DNA from: Natronoarchaeum mannanilyticum
Lineage (GTDB): Archaea > Halobacteriota > Halobacteria > Halobacteriales > Natronoarchaeaceae
Assembly (NCBI RefSeq): GCF_039522665.1
Contig: NZ_BAAADV010000003.1
Span: 1 to 64,000, forward strand
Reading direction: 5' to 3'
DNA length: 64,000 bases
A program made the position numbers and the translations under genes. How positions within the stretch are numbered: position 1 is the first letter of the stretch; every line of letters starts with the position of its first letter. This document shows positions 16,511-25,415 of this stretch, piece by piece. The notes beneath the pieces are model-generated. The model made no database searches. It had not been told where the DNA came from and saw only the letters and a program-made list of their open reading frames with translations.

Positions 16511-17983
16511 CTACTCGGCGCCCGAAAGCTCGGCGAACCGGGCGCTGCGTGCGTCGGCCGATTGAGGAGTCACCGCAGAGACGCCGACGGTCAGGACGAG
16601 CCCGACGACCATGCCGAGGATCGAGGCGTCCCAACCCCAGTACGTGCTCGGGACGGCCCCGATGAACACCGACGCGAGGTAGAACGCCTGACTCGCGCCG
16701 ACGCCTGCGAGCATCCCCGCGCGGGTCGTCCGACGCCAGTACAGCGCGACCAGCACCGGGAACGCGAGTTGGGCGAACCCGCCGAACGCGGTCGAGCCGA
16801 TCTGGACCAGCCCGCCGGGCCGGTAGAGGCTGGCGACGAACGTCGCCGTCGCGAAGACGACGACGCCGATCCGTCCCAGCAGGTCCTCGCGGCGCTCGCT
16901 GGCGTCGGGCGAGACGAACGGGCGGTAGAGATCCCGCGTGAAATAGGAGGAGCCCGACAGCAGCATCGAGTCGGAACTACTCATCATCGCCGCCATCGCG
17001 CCGGCGATCACGAGCGCGGCGAACCACCCCGGCGCGTACTCGTTGAGCAGGATCGGGAGGACGTTCTCGCCTTCGGGGACTGCGATTCCGAGGCCGGCCG
17101 CCCACGTGCCCAGCAGGAACGCCGGGACAAAGAGTAGGACGACCAGGATCGGCCAGAGCGCGAACGTGCGCTTGAACACTTTCTTCGAGCCCGCCGTGAA
17201 GAATCGCTGGTTGACCTGCGGGAACATCGCGACGCCGAAGGCGATGCTGACGGCCTGCGATATCATCCACGCCGGCGAGTAGACGCCGCCGCCCAGCGAG
17301 AGGAACTCGGGGTTCGACTCGGCGACCGCCGCGGTCGCGGCGCCCGCCCCGCCGACGGCGTCGAGCACCCACAGCGCGGCGGCCCACGTCGCCAGCAGCA
17401 TAAAGGCGCCCTGAATCGTGTCGGTCCAGGCGATGCCGCGCATCCCCGCGAGCACGACGTAGACGATCATGAAGGCGGTCACCAGCGCCGCGCCGGCCCA
17501 GTAGGGGAGCCAGCCGCCGGTCAGGCCCGCCAGCGCGGTGCCGGCGCCCATCTGCTGGAGCATGATGTACGGAAAGAGCCAGAACAGGCTGACGAGCGCG
17601 ACCAGCCCGCGCAGCGCCGGCGAGCCGAACCGGTCGCCCAGCATCTCGGGGAGCGTGACGTAGCCGTGACGCTTGCCGATCAGCCACTGCTTGTAGCCGA
17701 TCACGTACCAGAGGATCGCGAAGAGGATCCCGTCCATCACGCCCATCACGAGGATCCACTCGGGGCCCGACGCGTAGGCGAGGTTCGGGCCGCCGAAGAA
17801 CGTAAAGGCCGACAGCAGCGTCGCGAACGTCGTGAACAGCAGGACGACCGTGCCAAAGGTGCGGGAAGCGAGATAGAAGTCCTCCGCGGTGCGGTCGGTG
17901 AGCCGGTAGGCCAGCAGGCCGACGCCGAGCGCGAGCAGGAGATAGCCGACGACGATGCCCAGCTGCAGGGCGACCTGGCTCAC
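16511..17983 (-). CDS. sodium:solute symporter family protein
   Basis: This 490-residue membrane protein of the SSS/LeuT-fold family has about thirteen hydrophobic helices. Family stretches are TAEDFYLASRTFGTVVLLFT, GGPNLAYASGPEWILVMG, YVTLPEMLGDRFGSP, and AMAAMMSSSDSMLLSGSSYFTRDLY with the conserved Ser/Asp run that forms the Na2 site. The substrate is not deducible. Its start overlaps the end of the DUF3311 gene by four bases, as in other archaeal and bacterial pairs, so the two are probably one transport unit. Confidence 0.93.
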   Translation of the reverse strand: MSQVALQLGIVVGYLLLALGVGLLAYRLTDRTAEDFYLASRTFGTVVLLFTTFATLLSAFTFFGGPNLAYASGPEWILVMGVMDGILFAILWYVIGYKQWLIGKRHGYVTLPEMLGDRFGSPALRGLVALVSLFWLFPYIMLQQMGAGTALAGLTGGWLPYWAGAALVTAFMIVYVVLAGMRGIAWTDTIQGAFMLLATWAAALWVLDAVGGAGAATAAVAESNPEFLSLGGGVYSPAWMISQAVSIAFGVAMFPQVNQRFFTAGSKKVFKRTFALWPILVVLLFVPAFLLGTWAAGLGIAVPEGENVLPILLNEYAPGWFAALVIAGAMAAMMSSSDSMLLSGSSYFTRDLYRPFVSPDASERREDLLGRIGVVVFATATFVASLYRPGGLVQIGSTAFGGFAQLAFPVLVALYWRRTTRAGMLAGVGASQAFYLASVFIGAVPSTYWGWDASILGMVVGLVLTVGVSAVTPQSADARSARFAELSGAE

Positions 17984-18261
17984 GGTCGGTCACCTCCGGG
18001 GTCGTCGGCTGCGGTCGCCCCCGCGGCGGACGCTTTGCCATCCTCGACGGCGGCGTCGCTCTCGATCCAGAGCCCCCACGAGCGCTGCGCGAACAGCCAG
18101 AACGCGGCTGCGGTCAGCAGCATCCACCCGACGTGCCACCAGATCCAGACGGGCAGCCCCGCGACGACGCGGTCGGACCCCCAGAGGAACCACGGGATCC
18201 CCAGCGCCGCCAGGAGGAGGAACGCGATGCCCCAGCCGATCCGCTCGGTCGACGACGTCAT
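17980..18261 (-). CDS. DUF3311 family small membrane protein, symporter partner
   Basis: This 93-residue protein has two membrane helices (IAFLLLAALGIPWFLWG and WIWWHVGWMLLTAAAFWLFA) with the W-x-W-W-x-x-W core seen in DUF3311 proteins. A Pro/Ala/Asp tail follows. The 3' end overlaps the start of the SSS gene by four bases. DUF3311 genes regularly precede SSS genes, so a role as an accessory subunit is a good inference, but the function is untested. Confidence 0.85.
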   Translation of the reverse strand: MTSSTERIGWGIAFLLLAALGIPWFLWGSDRVVAGLPVWIWWHVGWMLLTAAAFWLFAQRSWGLWIESDAAVEDGKASAAGATAADDPGGDRP

Positions 18262-18460
18262 TACTAGGCGGGTCGCCGTCAGACGCGCTTAAAGATTGTC
18301 GTTCGTCACCAGACGGTGCGACTGAAGAGAAATATTGTTCGATACCCCGCGACGGTAGCCGATCGGCCGATGACGTGTCGGACCGGTCCACGCGATCGTC
18401 GATCGACCGTCGGTCGCCGGAGGCCGGACCTATTTCAGTGCGTCCGTCGCAGTCGCGAAC

Positions 18461-19201
18461 ATGCACACGGCAGTCCAGCTGTACACGCTCCGGAACGTCG
18501 GCGAACCGACCGCGCAGCTGATCGAACGGGTCGGCGAGACGCCGCTCGACGGCGTCGAGTTCGCCGCGGCGCCGACCGAGGACGGCGTCGCCGAGGCGCT
18601 CGCGGACGCCGATCTGACGGCGACGGCCGCGCACGTCGCCGACGACCGCATCGAGCGCTCGACCGAGGAAGTCGTCGAAGCGTGCGATGCGGTCGACTGC
18701 GCGACCGTCGTCGTGCCGTACCTCGACGAATCCCACTTCGACGAGCGCGACGCCGTCGCCGAGACGGCCGACCATCTGGAGACGCTCGCGGGCCTGCTCG
18801 AACCGCACGGGATGCGGCTGTGCTACCACAACCACGACCACGAGTTCGTCTCGCCCCGCGGGACGGAGGGCCGGTCGGCGTTCGAGCTCCTCGTCGAGGA
18901 GACCGACGACGCGGTCGGCTTCGAGCTCGATCTGGGCTGGGCGAAAGCCGCCGACTACGATCCGACGGAGCTGCTCCGGCGGTTCGACGACCGGATCCCG
19001 CTGGTCCACCTCAAGGACGTGAGCGCGGACGGCGAGCCGGTCGAGCTCGGCGAGGGCGTCCTCGACGTGCCGGCCTGCGTCGACGCCGCGCGCGAGGCCG
19101 ACGTCGAGGCGATCGTCTACGAGCACGACGATCCGGAGGATCCGATCGCGTCGCTGGCTCACGGCGCGACGGTGCTCGACGATCCCCATCAGGCGCGGTA
19201 G
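18461..19201 (+). CDS. sugar phosphate isomerase/epimerase (TIM barrel, AP endonuclease 2 family)
   Basis: This 246-residue protein starts MHTAVQLYTLRNVGEPTAQL. The family's metal and active-site stretches are visible: GVEFAAAPTEDGV, LCYHNHDHEF (the conserved NHDHEF motif), GFELDLGWAKAADYDP, and PLVHLKDVSADGEPVELGEG (HLKD metal ligands). It matches IolE/YcjR-like sugar isomerases, which act on keto-sugars or inositol derivatives. The substrate is unknown. A YEHD motif (VYEHDDPED) supplies the last acidic ligand. Confidence 0.9.
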   Translation: MHTAVQLYTLRNVGEPTAQLIERVGETPLDGVEFAAAPTEDGVAEALADADLTATAAHVADDRIERSTEEVVEACDAVDCATVVVPYLDESHFDERDAVAETADHLETLAGLLEPHGMRLCYHNHDHEFVSPRGTEGRSAFELLVEETDDAVGFELDLGWAKAADYDPTELLRRFDDRIPLVHLKDVSADGEPVELGEGVLDVPACVDAAREADVEAIVYEHDDPEDPIASLAHGATVLDDPHQAR

Positions 19202-19370
19202 CGCCCGTTCGGTGCATCGCGCCGCCCCGCTCCGGCGGCTGCCTCCGTTTTAATTACCCGTTATCGATCGGTACGACAAGAGTCACCACGTATAGAGCGG
19301 GCGCGGCGTCGCCGGACCCTACTGTCGAGCCGAGAACTGACGACAGGTATTTGAAGGTTCCGACCCAAAC

Positions 19371-19379
19371 ATATATAAC
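19371..19379 (+). promoter_or_regulatory. TATA box of dnaG
   Basis: ATATATAAC is centred at 19375, placing transcription start near 19400 and leaving a leader of about 40 bases before the ATG at 19440. Confidence 0.6.
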
Positions 19380-19382
19380 GTA

Positions 19383-19400
19383 CCATGAAGCCGTTCATGG
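19383..19400. promoter_or_regulatory. perfect 7-bp inverted repeat between TATA box and start site of dnaG
   Basis: CCATGAA-GCCG-TTCATGG lies just downstream of the TATA box and would cover the predicted transcription start. A second short stem, GCCCC-CGACC-GGGGC (19416-19430), is in the leader. A repressor operator or structured 5' end is possible; this is inference only. Confidence 0.4.
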
Positions 19401-19439
19401 GTCATTCACAATCACGCCCCCGACCGGGGCAGATCATCA

Positions 19440-20855
19440 ATGGACGATACAACGAAATATCTCATCCACGCCGACGTGACCGCGAGCGGGGTGGTCGAGC
19501 GGAGTGACGTCGTCGGCGCCATCTTCGGGCAGACCGAGGGGCTGCTCGGCGAGGAGCTCGATCTGCGGGACCTCCAGCAGTCCTCGAAAGTAGGGCGCAT
19601 CGACGTCGAGATCGACAGCAGCGGCGGCGAGTCGCGCGGCGAGGTGACGATCGCGACGAGCCTGGACAAGGTCGAGACAGCGACGCTGGCCGCGTCGCTG
19701 GAGACGATCACGCGGGTCGGTCCCTGTCGGGCCGATCTCACCGTGACCAACATCGAGGACGTGCGCGCGGCCAAGCGCCGCCAGATCGTCGACCGCGCCC
19801 ACGAGCTGCTCGTCGAGGCGTTCGACGAGACCGCGATGAGCAGCCAGGAGATCTTGGAGGAGGTGCGCCAGCGCGTCCGCGTCGCCGACGTCACCGAGTA
19901 CGAGGGGCTCCCCGCGGGTCCCCGCGTCGAAGACAGCGACGCCGTCGTGATCGTCGAAGGGCGCGCCGACGTGCTGACGCTCCTGCAGTACGGCGTCAAG
20001 AACGCCGTCGCCGTCGAGGGCACCGACGTCCCCGACGTCGTCGCCGACCTGACCGCCGAGCGGACGACCACCGCCTTTCTCGACGGCGACCGCGGCGGCG
20101 ACCTGATCCTGCGGGAGCTCTCGCAGGTCGCCGACGTCGACTACGTGACGTTCGCGCCCGACGGCCGGTCGGTCGAGGACCTCTCGCGCCACGAGGTGTT
20201 CGAGGCGCTGCGGGACAAGGTCCCCTACGACGCCGTCGCGGACGCCTCGACGCCGCGCACCGCGGTCGCCGCGACCGACGGGAGCGCGATGCCCGCGCCG
20301 GAGTCGGACGACGCCGCGGCGGACTCGTCGGAGTCGGGCGACGCGGTCGACGGCCCCGAGAGTCCCGACGAACCCGCAGTCGCGGACGCCGCCGAAGAGG
20401 CGGACGCCGCAGCTGAGAATGTCGACGATGCCGAGGAGAGCGCCGCGGAGACCGAACTCGAATCGCCCGACGTTACGCCCGAACCGGCGGACGTCGAAGA
20501 AACCGGGACGGACGCCGAAACCGGGTCGGGCGACGCCGAAACGACTGTCCCGGAGACGCTGCACGGCCACGTCGAGGCCGTGGTCCGAGGCGAGCGCAAG
20601 ACGGTGCGGCTGCTCGACGACGAGTTCGGCGAAATCGACGAGGCGCCCGCGGAAGACGCCGTCGAGGCCGTCGAGGCCGCAGCGTCACCGCCGAGCGCCG
20701 TCGTGCTCGACGGCGAACTCAGCCAGCGGCTGCTCGACGTCGCCGCCCAGCGCGGCGTCTCGCAAGCGGTCGCCCGCTCGCTCGGCGAGTTCACCAAGCG
20801 GCCGACGAGCGTCCGGCTGCGCACCGCCGACCAGCTGCTCGGCGACGGCGGGTAG
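19440..20855 (+). CDS. dnaG: archaeal DnaG-type primase
   Basis: This 471-residue protein has a first section (MDDTTKYLIHADVTASGVVE, VTIATSLDKVETATLAAS) typical of archaeal DnaG. A Toprim domain follows, with VIVEGRADVLTLLQYGVKNA near residue 165 and FLDGDRGGDLILREL, the acidic metal-binding motifs. The archaeal protein is linked to the exosome and makes short oligonucleotides in vitro. A long Ala/Glu/Asp/Ser-rich linker (about residues 270-365) is strongly acidic and poorly structured. The C-terminal 100 residues (LHGHVEAVVRGERKTVRLLD, SQRLLDVAAQRGVSQAVA) form a separate domain. Confidence 0.93.
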   Translation: MDDTTKYLIHADVTASGVVERSDVVGAIFGQTEGLLGEELDLRDLQQSSKVGRIDVEIDSSGGESRGEVTIATSLDKVETATLAASLETITRVGPCRADLTVTNIEDVRAAKRRQIVDRAHELLVEAFDETAMSSQEILEEVRQRVRVADVTEYEGLPAGPRVEDSDAVVIVEGRADVLTLLQYGVKNAVAVEGTDVPDVVADLTAERTTTAFLDGDRGGDLILRELSQVADVDYVTFAPDGRSVEDLSRHEVFEALRDKVPYDAVADASTPRTAVAATDGSAMPAPESDDAAADSSESGDAVDGPESPDEPAVADAAEEADAAAENVDDAEESAAETELESPDVTPEPADVEETGTDAETGSGDAETTVPETLHGHVEAVVRGERKTVRLLDDEFGEIDEAPAEDAVEAVEAAASPPSAVVLDGELSQRLLDVAAQRGVSQAVARSLGEFTKRPTSVRLRTADQLLGDGG

Positions 20856-20888
20856 CGTTCGCCGCCATTTCTTTCGATCATTCTTCGC

Positions 20889-21350
20889 TCACAGAGGCCG
20901 GGCCAGCAACAGCGCCGGGTCGCCGTCGTAGTACTCGGAATCCCGATCGACCTCCCGGAAGCCCCACTCCTCGTAGAACTCACGGGCCTCGTCGTTGTCC
21001 GGCGAAACGGCCAGCGTGACGAGCCGGACGCTACGGTCCTCGAGCCGATCGAACAGTCGGGAAAACAGCTGCGAGGCGATGCCCTCCCGCCGCCGGTCGG
21101 GGGCGACGACGAGCTCGGCGACGTACGCGCTGTCGTCGCTCGGCATCGCGAAGACGTAGCCGATCGGTCGCTGGCGGTCTCGGTCGCCGGCGCCGAGCCG
21201 CGCGCCCGGCTCGCTCCCGCCGTCGGTCGCGACGAGCACCTCGCCCGGGCCGTCCAGCGCGGCGCCGAGCGCCTCGGGCGCCGGCTCGGGGAGCAGCGAC
21301 TGCAGGGCGAGCAGGGCCGGCCGGTCGGCCTCGACGGCCTCGCGGATCAC
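20889..21350 (-). CDS. GNAT family N-acetyltransferase
   Basis: This is a 153-residue acetyltransferase. The acetyl-CoA motif A is visible as AELVVAPDRRREGIASQLFS (R-R-x-G-I-A), followed by LVTLAVSPDNDEAREFYEEWGF, the usual C-terminal fold. The GTG at 21350 overlaps the stop codon of the upstream DUF92 gene as GTGA, so the two are translationally coupled. A much longer in-frame reading upstream is Arg-rich and not coding. The substrate is unknown. Confidence 0.87.
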   Translation of the reverse strand: MIREAVEADRPALLALQSLLPEPAPEALGAALDGPGEVLVATDGGSEPGARLGAGDRDRQRPIGYVFAMPSDDSAYVAELVVAPDRRREGIASQLFSRLFDRLEDRSVRLVTLAVSPDNDEAREFYEEWGFREVDRDSEYYDGDPALLLARPL

Positions 21351-22672
21351 GGCAGCCCCGCCAGCCCGACCGCCAGCGCGAACAGCGTGCCGGCGATCCC
21401 GCCCGACAGCGTCGCCAGGAAGTTGACACTCTGGTTGCCCACGCTGTTCCCCTCGATCGTCGCGCCCAGCAGGCTGTCGACGGTCATCCCCGTCACGCCG
21501 GCGGCGACGATCACCAGCGCACCGGGCACTCCCACCTCCGCGAACAGCAGCCAGGAGAGGGCGGCGACGAGTGCGGCGCCGGCTGCCCCGGCGATCTCCC
21601 CCTGCCAGGTGACGCCACCGTCGGTCCCCGGCTCGACTCGTTCGAGGGTGGTGATCAGCCGCGGGCGATCGAACACCCCGCCGATCTCCGAGGAGAGCGT
21701 GTCCGCGAGCGCCGTCGCGAGCGACCCCGTAAAGGCGAACAGAAACAGTGCGGGATCGGCGCCGAACAGGCCCGCGGAGGCCGCCGCGTAGCCGAGCACG
21801 GCGACCAGCGCGACGGCGGCGTTGCCGAGCACGTTCGCGCTCCCCCGCGCGCCCTCGTTGTCCTCGGCGACGCCGCGGTCGAGCTTCTCGTCGTAGCGGA
21901 ACTTCGTCGAGAGCCCGCCGATCCCGAAGAACGCGATCATGACGGCGAACCACGGGTACCCGCCGAGCACGATCGCCAGAAACGCGAGCACGACGCCCGC
22001 GAGCATCCCCTCGACGGACGCGGTCTCCAGGGCGTAGGAGGTGTAGCCCAGCGCGGCCGTCACGCCCAGCGCGACGAGCACGTCCGTCGTCGTCGTGCCG
22101 ACGTTCAGCGCGGCGATCAGCCAGAGCAGCAGGCCGACCGAGAGGATCACGGCCGGGTCGTCCCGGCCCAGCAGTACCGACCGGAGCAAGGCGCCGACGA
22201 GCGCGCCGGTCGTCGCCAGCACCGCCACTTCCGCGAACGGCAGTAGAGCGGCGTCGGTCACCAGCGCGGTCGCCTGGACGGCGGCGACGCCGGCGAGCAG
22301 CCCGCCGACGACGAACCCGACGGCTTCGGCGACCTCGCCGCCGACGCGTCGCTGGGCGATCTCGCCGGCGAGGTTCCCGTAGGCGTACAGCACGACCGTC
22401 CCGACGAATACCCGAACGGGGAGCTCGCCGAAGGTGGCGAATCCGGCCAACAGCGCCGCCGCGACGGCGAAGCCGACGAGCCCCTTGAGGCGTTCGTCGC
22501 GCCGGTCGCCCGGTCGGGCGAACAGCTCGAAGGCGGCGCCGTCCGTGATCGTCGCGGCTGCGGCGGCCACCGCAACGAACGCGGCCACGGCCGCCGCGGG
22601 CACGGCCGCGGCCAGAACCGCGAGGGTCCCGACAGCGGCGAACGCACCCGCGCGGCGGACGGTCGATGTCAC
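21347..22672 (-). CDS. DUF92 family integral membrane protein (VTE6-like)
   Basis: This 441-residue polytopic protein starts VTSTVRRAGAFAAVGTLAVL (GTG). The C-terminal half has the DUF92 signatures FRYDEKLDRGVAEDNEGARG, GSLATALADTLSSEIGG and VTGMTVDSLLGATIEG. In plants, homologous proteins phosphorylate phytyl phosphate; in archaea a role in isoprenoid phosphate metabolism is suspected but untested. The neighbourhood includes two cis-prenyltransferases, which fits. The GTG is preferred to an ATG at 22735 because the extra 21 residues would cover a TATA-like CTTACTTAACC on this strand. Confidence 0.85.
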   Translation of the reverse strand: MTSTVRRAGAFAAVGTLAVLAAAVPAAAVAAFVAVAAAAATITDGAAFELFARPGDRRDERLKGLVGFAVAAALLAGFATFGELPVRVFVGTVVLYAYGNLAGEIAQRRVGGEVAEAVGFVVGGLLAGVAAVQATALVTDAALLPFAEVAVLATTGALVGALLRSVLLGRDDPAVILSVGLLLWLIAALNVGTTTTDVLVALGVTAALGYTSYALETASVEGMLAGVVLAFLAIVLGGYPWFAVMIAFFGIGGLSTKFRYDEKLDRGVAEDNEGARGSANVLGNAAVALVAVLGYAAASAGLFGADPALFLFAFTGSLATALADTLSSEIGGVFDRPRLITTLERVEPGTDGGVTWQGEIAGAAGAALVAALSWLLFAEVGVPGALVIVAAGVTGMTVDSLLGATIEGNSVGNQSVNFLATLSGGIAGTLFALAVGLAGLP

Positions 22673-22696
22673 GTTACTCGCTTCCTTTTGCTGAGG

Positions 22697-22707
22697 CTTA
22701 CTTAACC
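22697..22707 (-). promoter_or_regulatory. TATA-like element of the DUF92 gene
   Basis: The minus strand reads GGTTAAGTAAG about 30 bases before the GTG at 22672. This argues that the upstream ATG at 22735 is not the start. Confidence 0.5.
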
Positions 22708-22850
22708 TTCCCGAACCGAAGAGCCGCCGAGCCATCGTGGCGATCAGGCTTTCGTCCGCATGGCGGCGTTCGAACGAACCCGACTACCCGATCCGAGCGC
22801 GCGTCGACGCCGGTCGCACCATTTACCAGCGTGGCCGTTAACAGTCGTCC

Positions 22851-23459
22851 GTGGGACTGTACGACCGGTACCTCTCGCTGCGGGTTCGCAACCAGGAGGC
22901 CGCGCCGCCGGAGCACGTCGCGCTGATCGTCGCCGAGCGCGACCTGCTGGAGCGGGGCGCCTACGAGACGCTAGAGACGTTCTTCCGGTGGGCGTTCGAG
23001 TACGGCGCCGAGCGCGTGACGGTGTACGTCAGCGTCCTCGACGAGGCCGCCGTGCCGACGCTGGAGCGCTCGCTGACCGACGTCGCCGCGCCGCGGGAGA
23101 TGGCCGTGCGCGGCCCCGAGGACCGGTCGCGGGCCGACGCGCCGATCCAGGTGAGCATCGGGCTGGGCGGCAAACACGAGTTCACCGCCGCGGTGCGATC
23201 GCTCGCGGGCGAGGTCGAATCGGGCGAGCTGGATCCCGACGCGATCAGCGAGGACGACGTCGAGGAGCGGCTGGTGTTCCCGGACGCGCCCGACCTCGTC
23301 ATCAAGACCGGCGCCGAGCGGCTCTCGGATTTCATGATCTGGCAGTCGGTGTACTCCGAACTGTACTTCACGGACGTGAACTGGCGGGACTTCCGCAAGC
23401 GCGACTACCTCCGCGCGATCCGGGAGTACAAGAATCGGACGAGGAGATTCGGACGCTGA
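22851..23459 (+). CDS. divergent cis-prenyltransferase paralog, probably non-catalytic subunit
   Basis: This 202-residue protein starts with GTG (MGLYDRYLSLRVRNQEAAPP). The C-terminal half keeps the cis-prenyltransferase layout: PDLVIKTGAERLSDFMIWQS, YSELYFTDVNWRDFRKRDYLRAIREY, with the IKTGxERLSDF version of the usual RTGGExRxSNF. The N-terminal catalytic Asp motif (DGNRR) is absent; at that place it reads HVALIVAERDLLERG. This is like the NgBR/NUS1-type subunit of heteromeric enzymes. It converges with the classical UppS gene 24 bases away. Confidence 0.82.
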   Translation: MGLYDRYLSLRVRNQEAAPPEHVALIVAERDLLERGAYETLETFFRWAFEYGAERVTVYVSVLDEAAVPTLERSLTDVAAPREMAVRGPEDRSRADAPIQVSIGLGGKHEFTAAVRSLAGEVESGELDPDAISEDDVEERLVFPDAPDLVIKTGAERLSDFMIWQSVYSELYFTDVNWRDFRKRDYLRAIREYKNRTRRFGR

Positions 23460-23483
23460 GCCGCCAGAGACGGGGACTGACGG

Positions 23484-24413
23484 TCAGTCGGCGGCCCGCT
23501 CGTCGGCGTCGAACTCCTCCGGATCGAGCTGCTCGCGCTCGCTGCTGGGCAGCGCGTCCCGAAAGCGTTCGAGCACGTTCCTGGCCTCGTCGAGTTCGGC
23601 ACTCCCGGTCGCCCGGAGAAGTGCGAGCGCGCGCCGCGCCCTGGCCGTCCGCCAGGACTCCTGGCGGTGCTCGTAGGTCCGGATCGCCCGCAGGAAGTCG
23701 ACCTGCCGGAACTCGGGCCAGTAGGGCGCACAGAAGAACACGGCGGCTTCGTTGCCGTTCGCGTACCACGGCAGGAAGTTGCTGGTGCGCTCGTCGCCGC
23801 CGGTGCGGATGATCAGATCGACGTCCCGAACGGGCCGCTCGTAGAGGCGTTCCTCGACCGTCTCGACGTCGATCTCCCCGGGCGACAGCGCCCCGGCGTC
23901 GACATCCGAGAGAACCGAGCGGGCCGCCGACAGCAGCTCCGCGCGGCCGCCGTACGCGAGCGCGACGTTCAGGACGAACCGATCGTACCCCTCGGTCCGT
24001 TCCTCGGCGTAGGCGACGGCGTCCTGCACGCGCTCGGGGAGCCGCTCGACGTCGCCGAGCGCGCGGATGCAGACGCCGTTCTCGTGGACCCGATCGGCGT
24101 CGGCGAACTCGCGGAGCTTGCCTTCGAGGAGGTCGAACAGCGGTTCGAGTTCCTCGTCGGGTCGATCGAAGTTCTCCGTCGAGAAGGCGTACAGCGTCAG
24201 CTCCTCGACGCCCAGATCCTGGCACCACTCCAGGACCTGCTCGGTCGTCTCCGCGCCGGCTCGATGGCCGTCGGGCGCGTCTGCACCGTTCTGTCGCGCG
24301 TAGCGCCGATTGCCGTCCTGGATGACCGCGACGTGGGTCGGGACCCCCTCGATCTCCCGCCGGAGCAGTCGCTCGTACCCCGAGCGGACCTGCCGCCCGA
24401 ACCACTCTCTCAT
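23484..24413 (-). CDS. uppS: cis-prenyltransferase (undecaprenyl/polyprenyl diphosphate synthase family)
   Basis: This 309-residue enzyme adds isopentenyl diphosphate units in cis to make the polyprenyl carrier for glycosylation. It has the full catalytic set: THVAVIQDGNRRYARQNG (Asp and Asn of the first motif), LYAFSTENFDRP, and DLIIRTGGDERTSNFLPWYA. Next come FFCAPYWPEFRQVDFLRAIR, then a C-terminal charged extension. The ATG at 24413 gives the usual MREWFGRQV. It faces the divergent paralog with 24 bases between the 3' ends. Confidence 0.94.
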   Translation of the reverse strand: MREWFGRQVRSGYERLLRREIEGVPTHVAVIQDGNRRYARQNGADAPDGHRAGAETTEQVLEWCQDLGVEELTLYAFSTENFDRPDEELEPLFDLLEGKLREFADADRVHENGVCIRALGDVERLPERVQDAVAYAEERTEGYDRFVLNVALAYGGRAELLSAARSVLSDVDAGALSPGEIDVETVEERLYERPVRDVDLIIRTGGDERTSNFLPWYANGNEAAVFFCAPYWPEFRQVDFLRAIRTYEHRQESWRTARARRALALLRATGSAELDEARNVLERFRDALPSSEREQLDPEEFDADERAAD

Positions 24414-24531
24414 ACAGGATCGGTCAGGGCGGGCACACATGTGTCTTTCCGTACTCGCCGTCACGTCTACCGGCGCGAGTAGGGGCGAGGGCGACGCGAA
24501 CGGGCATCCCACATAAAACTAACCCGCACCG

Positions 24532-24538
24532 TTTATGT
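24532..24538 (+). promoter_or_regulatory. TATA-like element of the cold-shock gene
   Basis: TTTATGT lies about 30 bases before the ATG at 24565, giving a leaderless or near-leaderless transcript. Confidence 0.5.
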
Positions 24539-24564
24539 GTTCGCGGCTCTTCTGTTCAGGTGCA

Positions 24565-24759
24565 ATGGCGAAAGGCGAAGTTGATTTCTTCAACGACACT
24601 GGCGGTTACGGTTTCATCGACACCGACGAGGCTGACGAGGACGTCTTCTTCCACATGGAAGACGTCGGCGGTCCCGACCTCGAGGAAGGACAGGAAGTAG
24701 AGTTCGAGATCGAGCAGGCCGACAAGGGCCCGCGCGCGAAGAACCTCGTCCGCCTGTAG
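24565..24759 (+). CDS. cspA: cold-shock domain protein
   Basis: This 64-residue single CSD protein has RNP-1-like GGYGFIDTD and RNP-2-like VFFHMEDV, with the family ends GEVDFFND and GPRAKNLVRL. It binds single-stranded RNA or DNA and acts as an RNA chaperone. It is very acidic compared with bacterial CspA, as expected for a haloarchaeon. It is a single gene with its own promoter. Confidence 0.95.
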   Translation: MAKGEVDFFNDTGGYGFIDTDEADEDVFFHMEDVGGPDLEEGQEVEFEIEQADKGPRAKNLVRL

Positions 24760-24971
24760 GTGGCCGACGCCGCGGAGCGGTTCCGGGCGTCGAGTGGACG
24801 TAGTCCGCCGGTCCGCCCGTGAAGCGAGCTTTTCCGTATTTCGCGTCCGATAGCGACAGCGTCGCGACCAACTGCGAGATCCACCGCGTTCCCGCTCGCG
24901 AGCGGCGTCCCGCCTTCGAGACGCGAACTCCAGACCGTGAGCGATTTACCGGCGCTGGAGCAAGTTTGTAT

Positions 24972-25376
24972 ATGGCCGAGGTACTCGACGAGGAGCTCTA
25001 CCGGCGCACGAAGCGACTGCTCGAACCGGGCGAGGTCGATCTCAACGGCGCGATCGTCCACACCGACTTCGACGGCGACGACGAGATCGACATGATGCAG
25101 GCGACGATCGACGCCGGCGAGATCATCGCCGAGCACTCCGGGATCGACCCGAAGGACACGTTCGTCTACTCGGGCAACGACGATCCGGACTTCTCCTCGA
25201 ACCAGCACCAGGGCCTCACGCTGGACGACGAGGAGTTCGTCTGGGAGTGCCAGCAGTTGCTGCGCGAGGGGAGTTTCGACATCGTGATCTACTACGAGGC
25301 CAGCGCGGACCACGACGCCATTCTGGAGGACATCGAAGAACTGGGCTTCGACGTGACGGGCGTCGAAGGAGAGTAG
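24972..25376 (+). CDS. conserved haloarchaeal protein (DUF5778-like)
   Basis: This 134-residue acidic protein begins MAEVLDEELYRRTKRLLEPG. It has several alternating strands and helices (VDLNGAIVHTDFDGDDEIDM, TIDAGEIIAEHSGIDPKDTF, FDIVIYYEASADHDAI) and no catalytic motif that I recognise. It resembles proteins filed as DUF5778, restricted to haloarchaea. It is a single gene, convergent with the SSS gene. Confidence 0.7.
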   Translation: MAEVLDEELYRRTKRLLEPGEVDLNGAIVHTDFDGDDEIDMMQATIDAGEIIAEHSGIDPKDTFVYSGNDDPDFSSNQHQGLTLDDEEFVWECQQLLREGSFDIVIYYEASADHDAILEDIEELGFDVTGVEGE

Positions 25377-25415
25377 CAACGGCGACGCGTCCCGACGCCT
25401 CGCGGCGCCGCTCGT

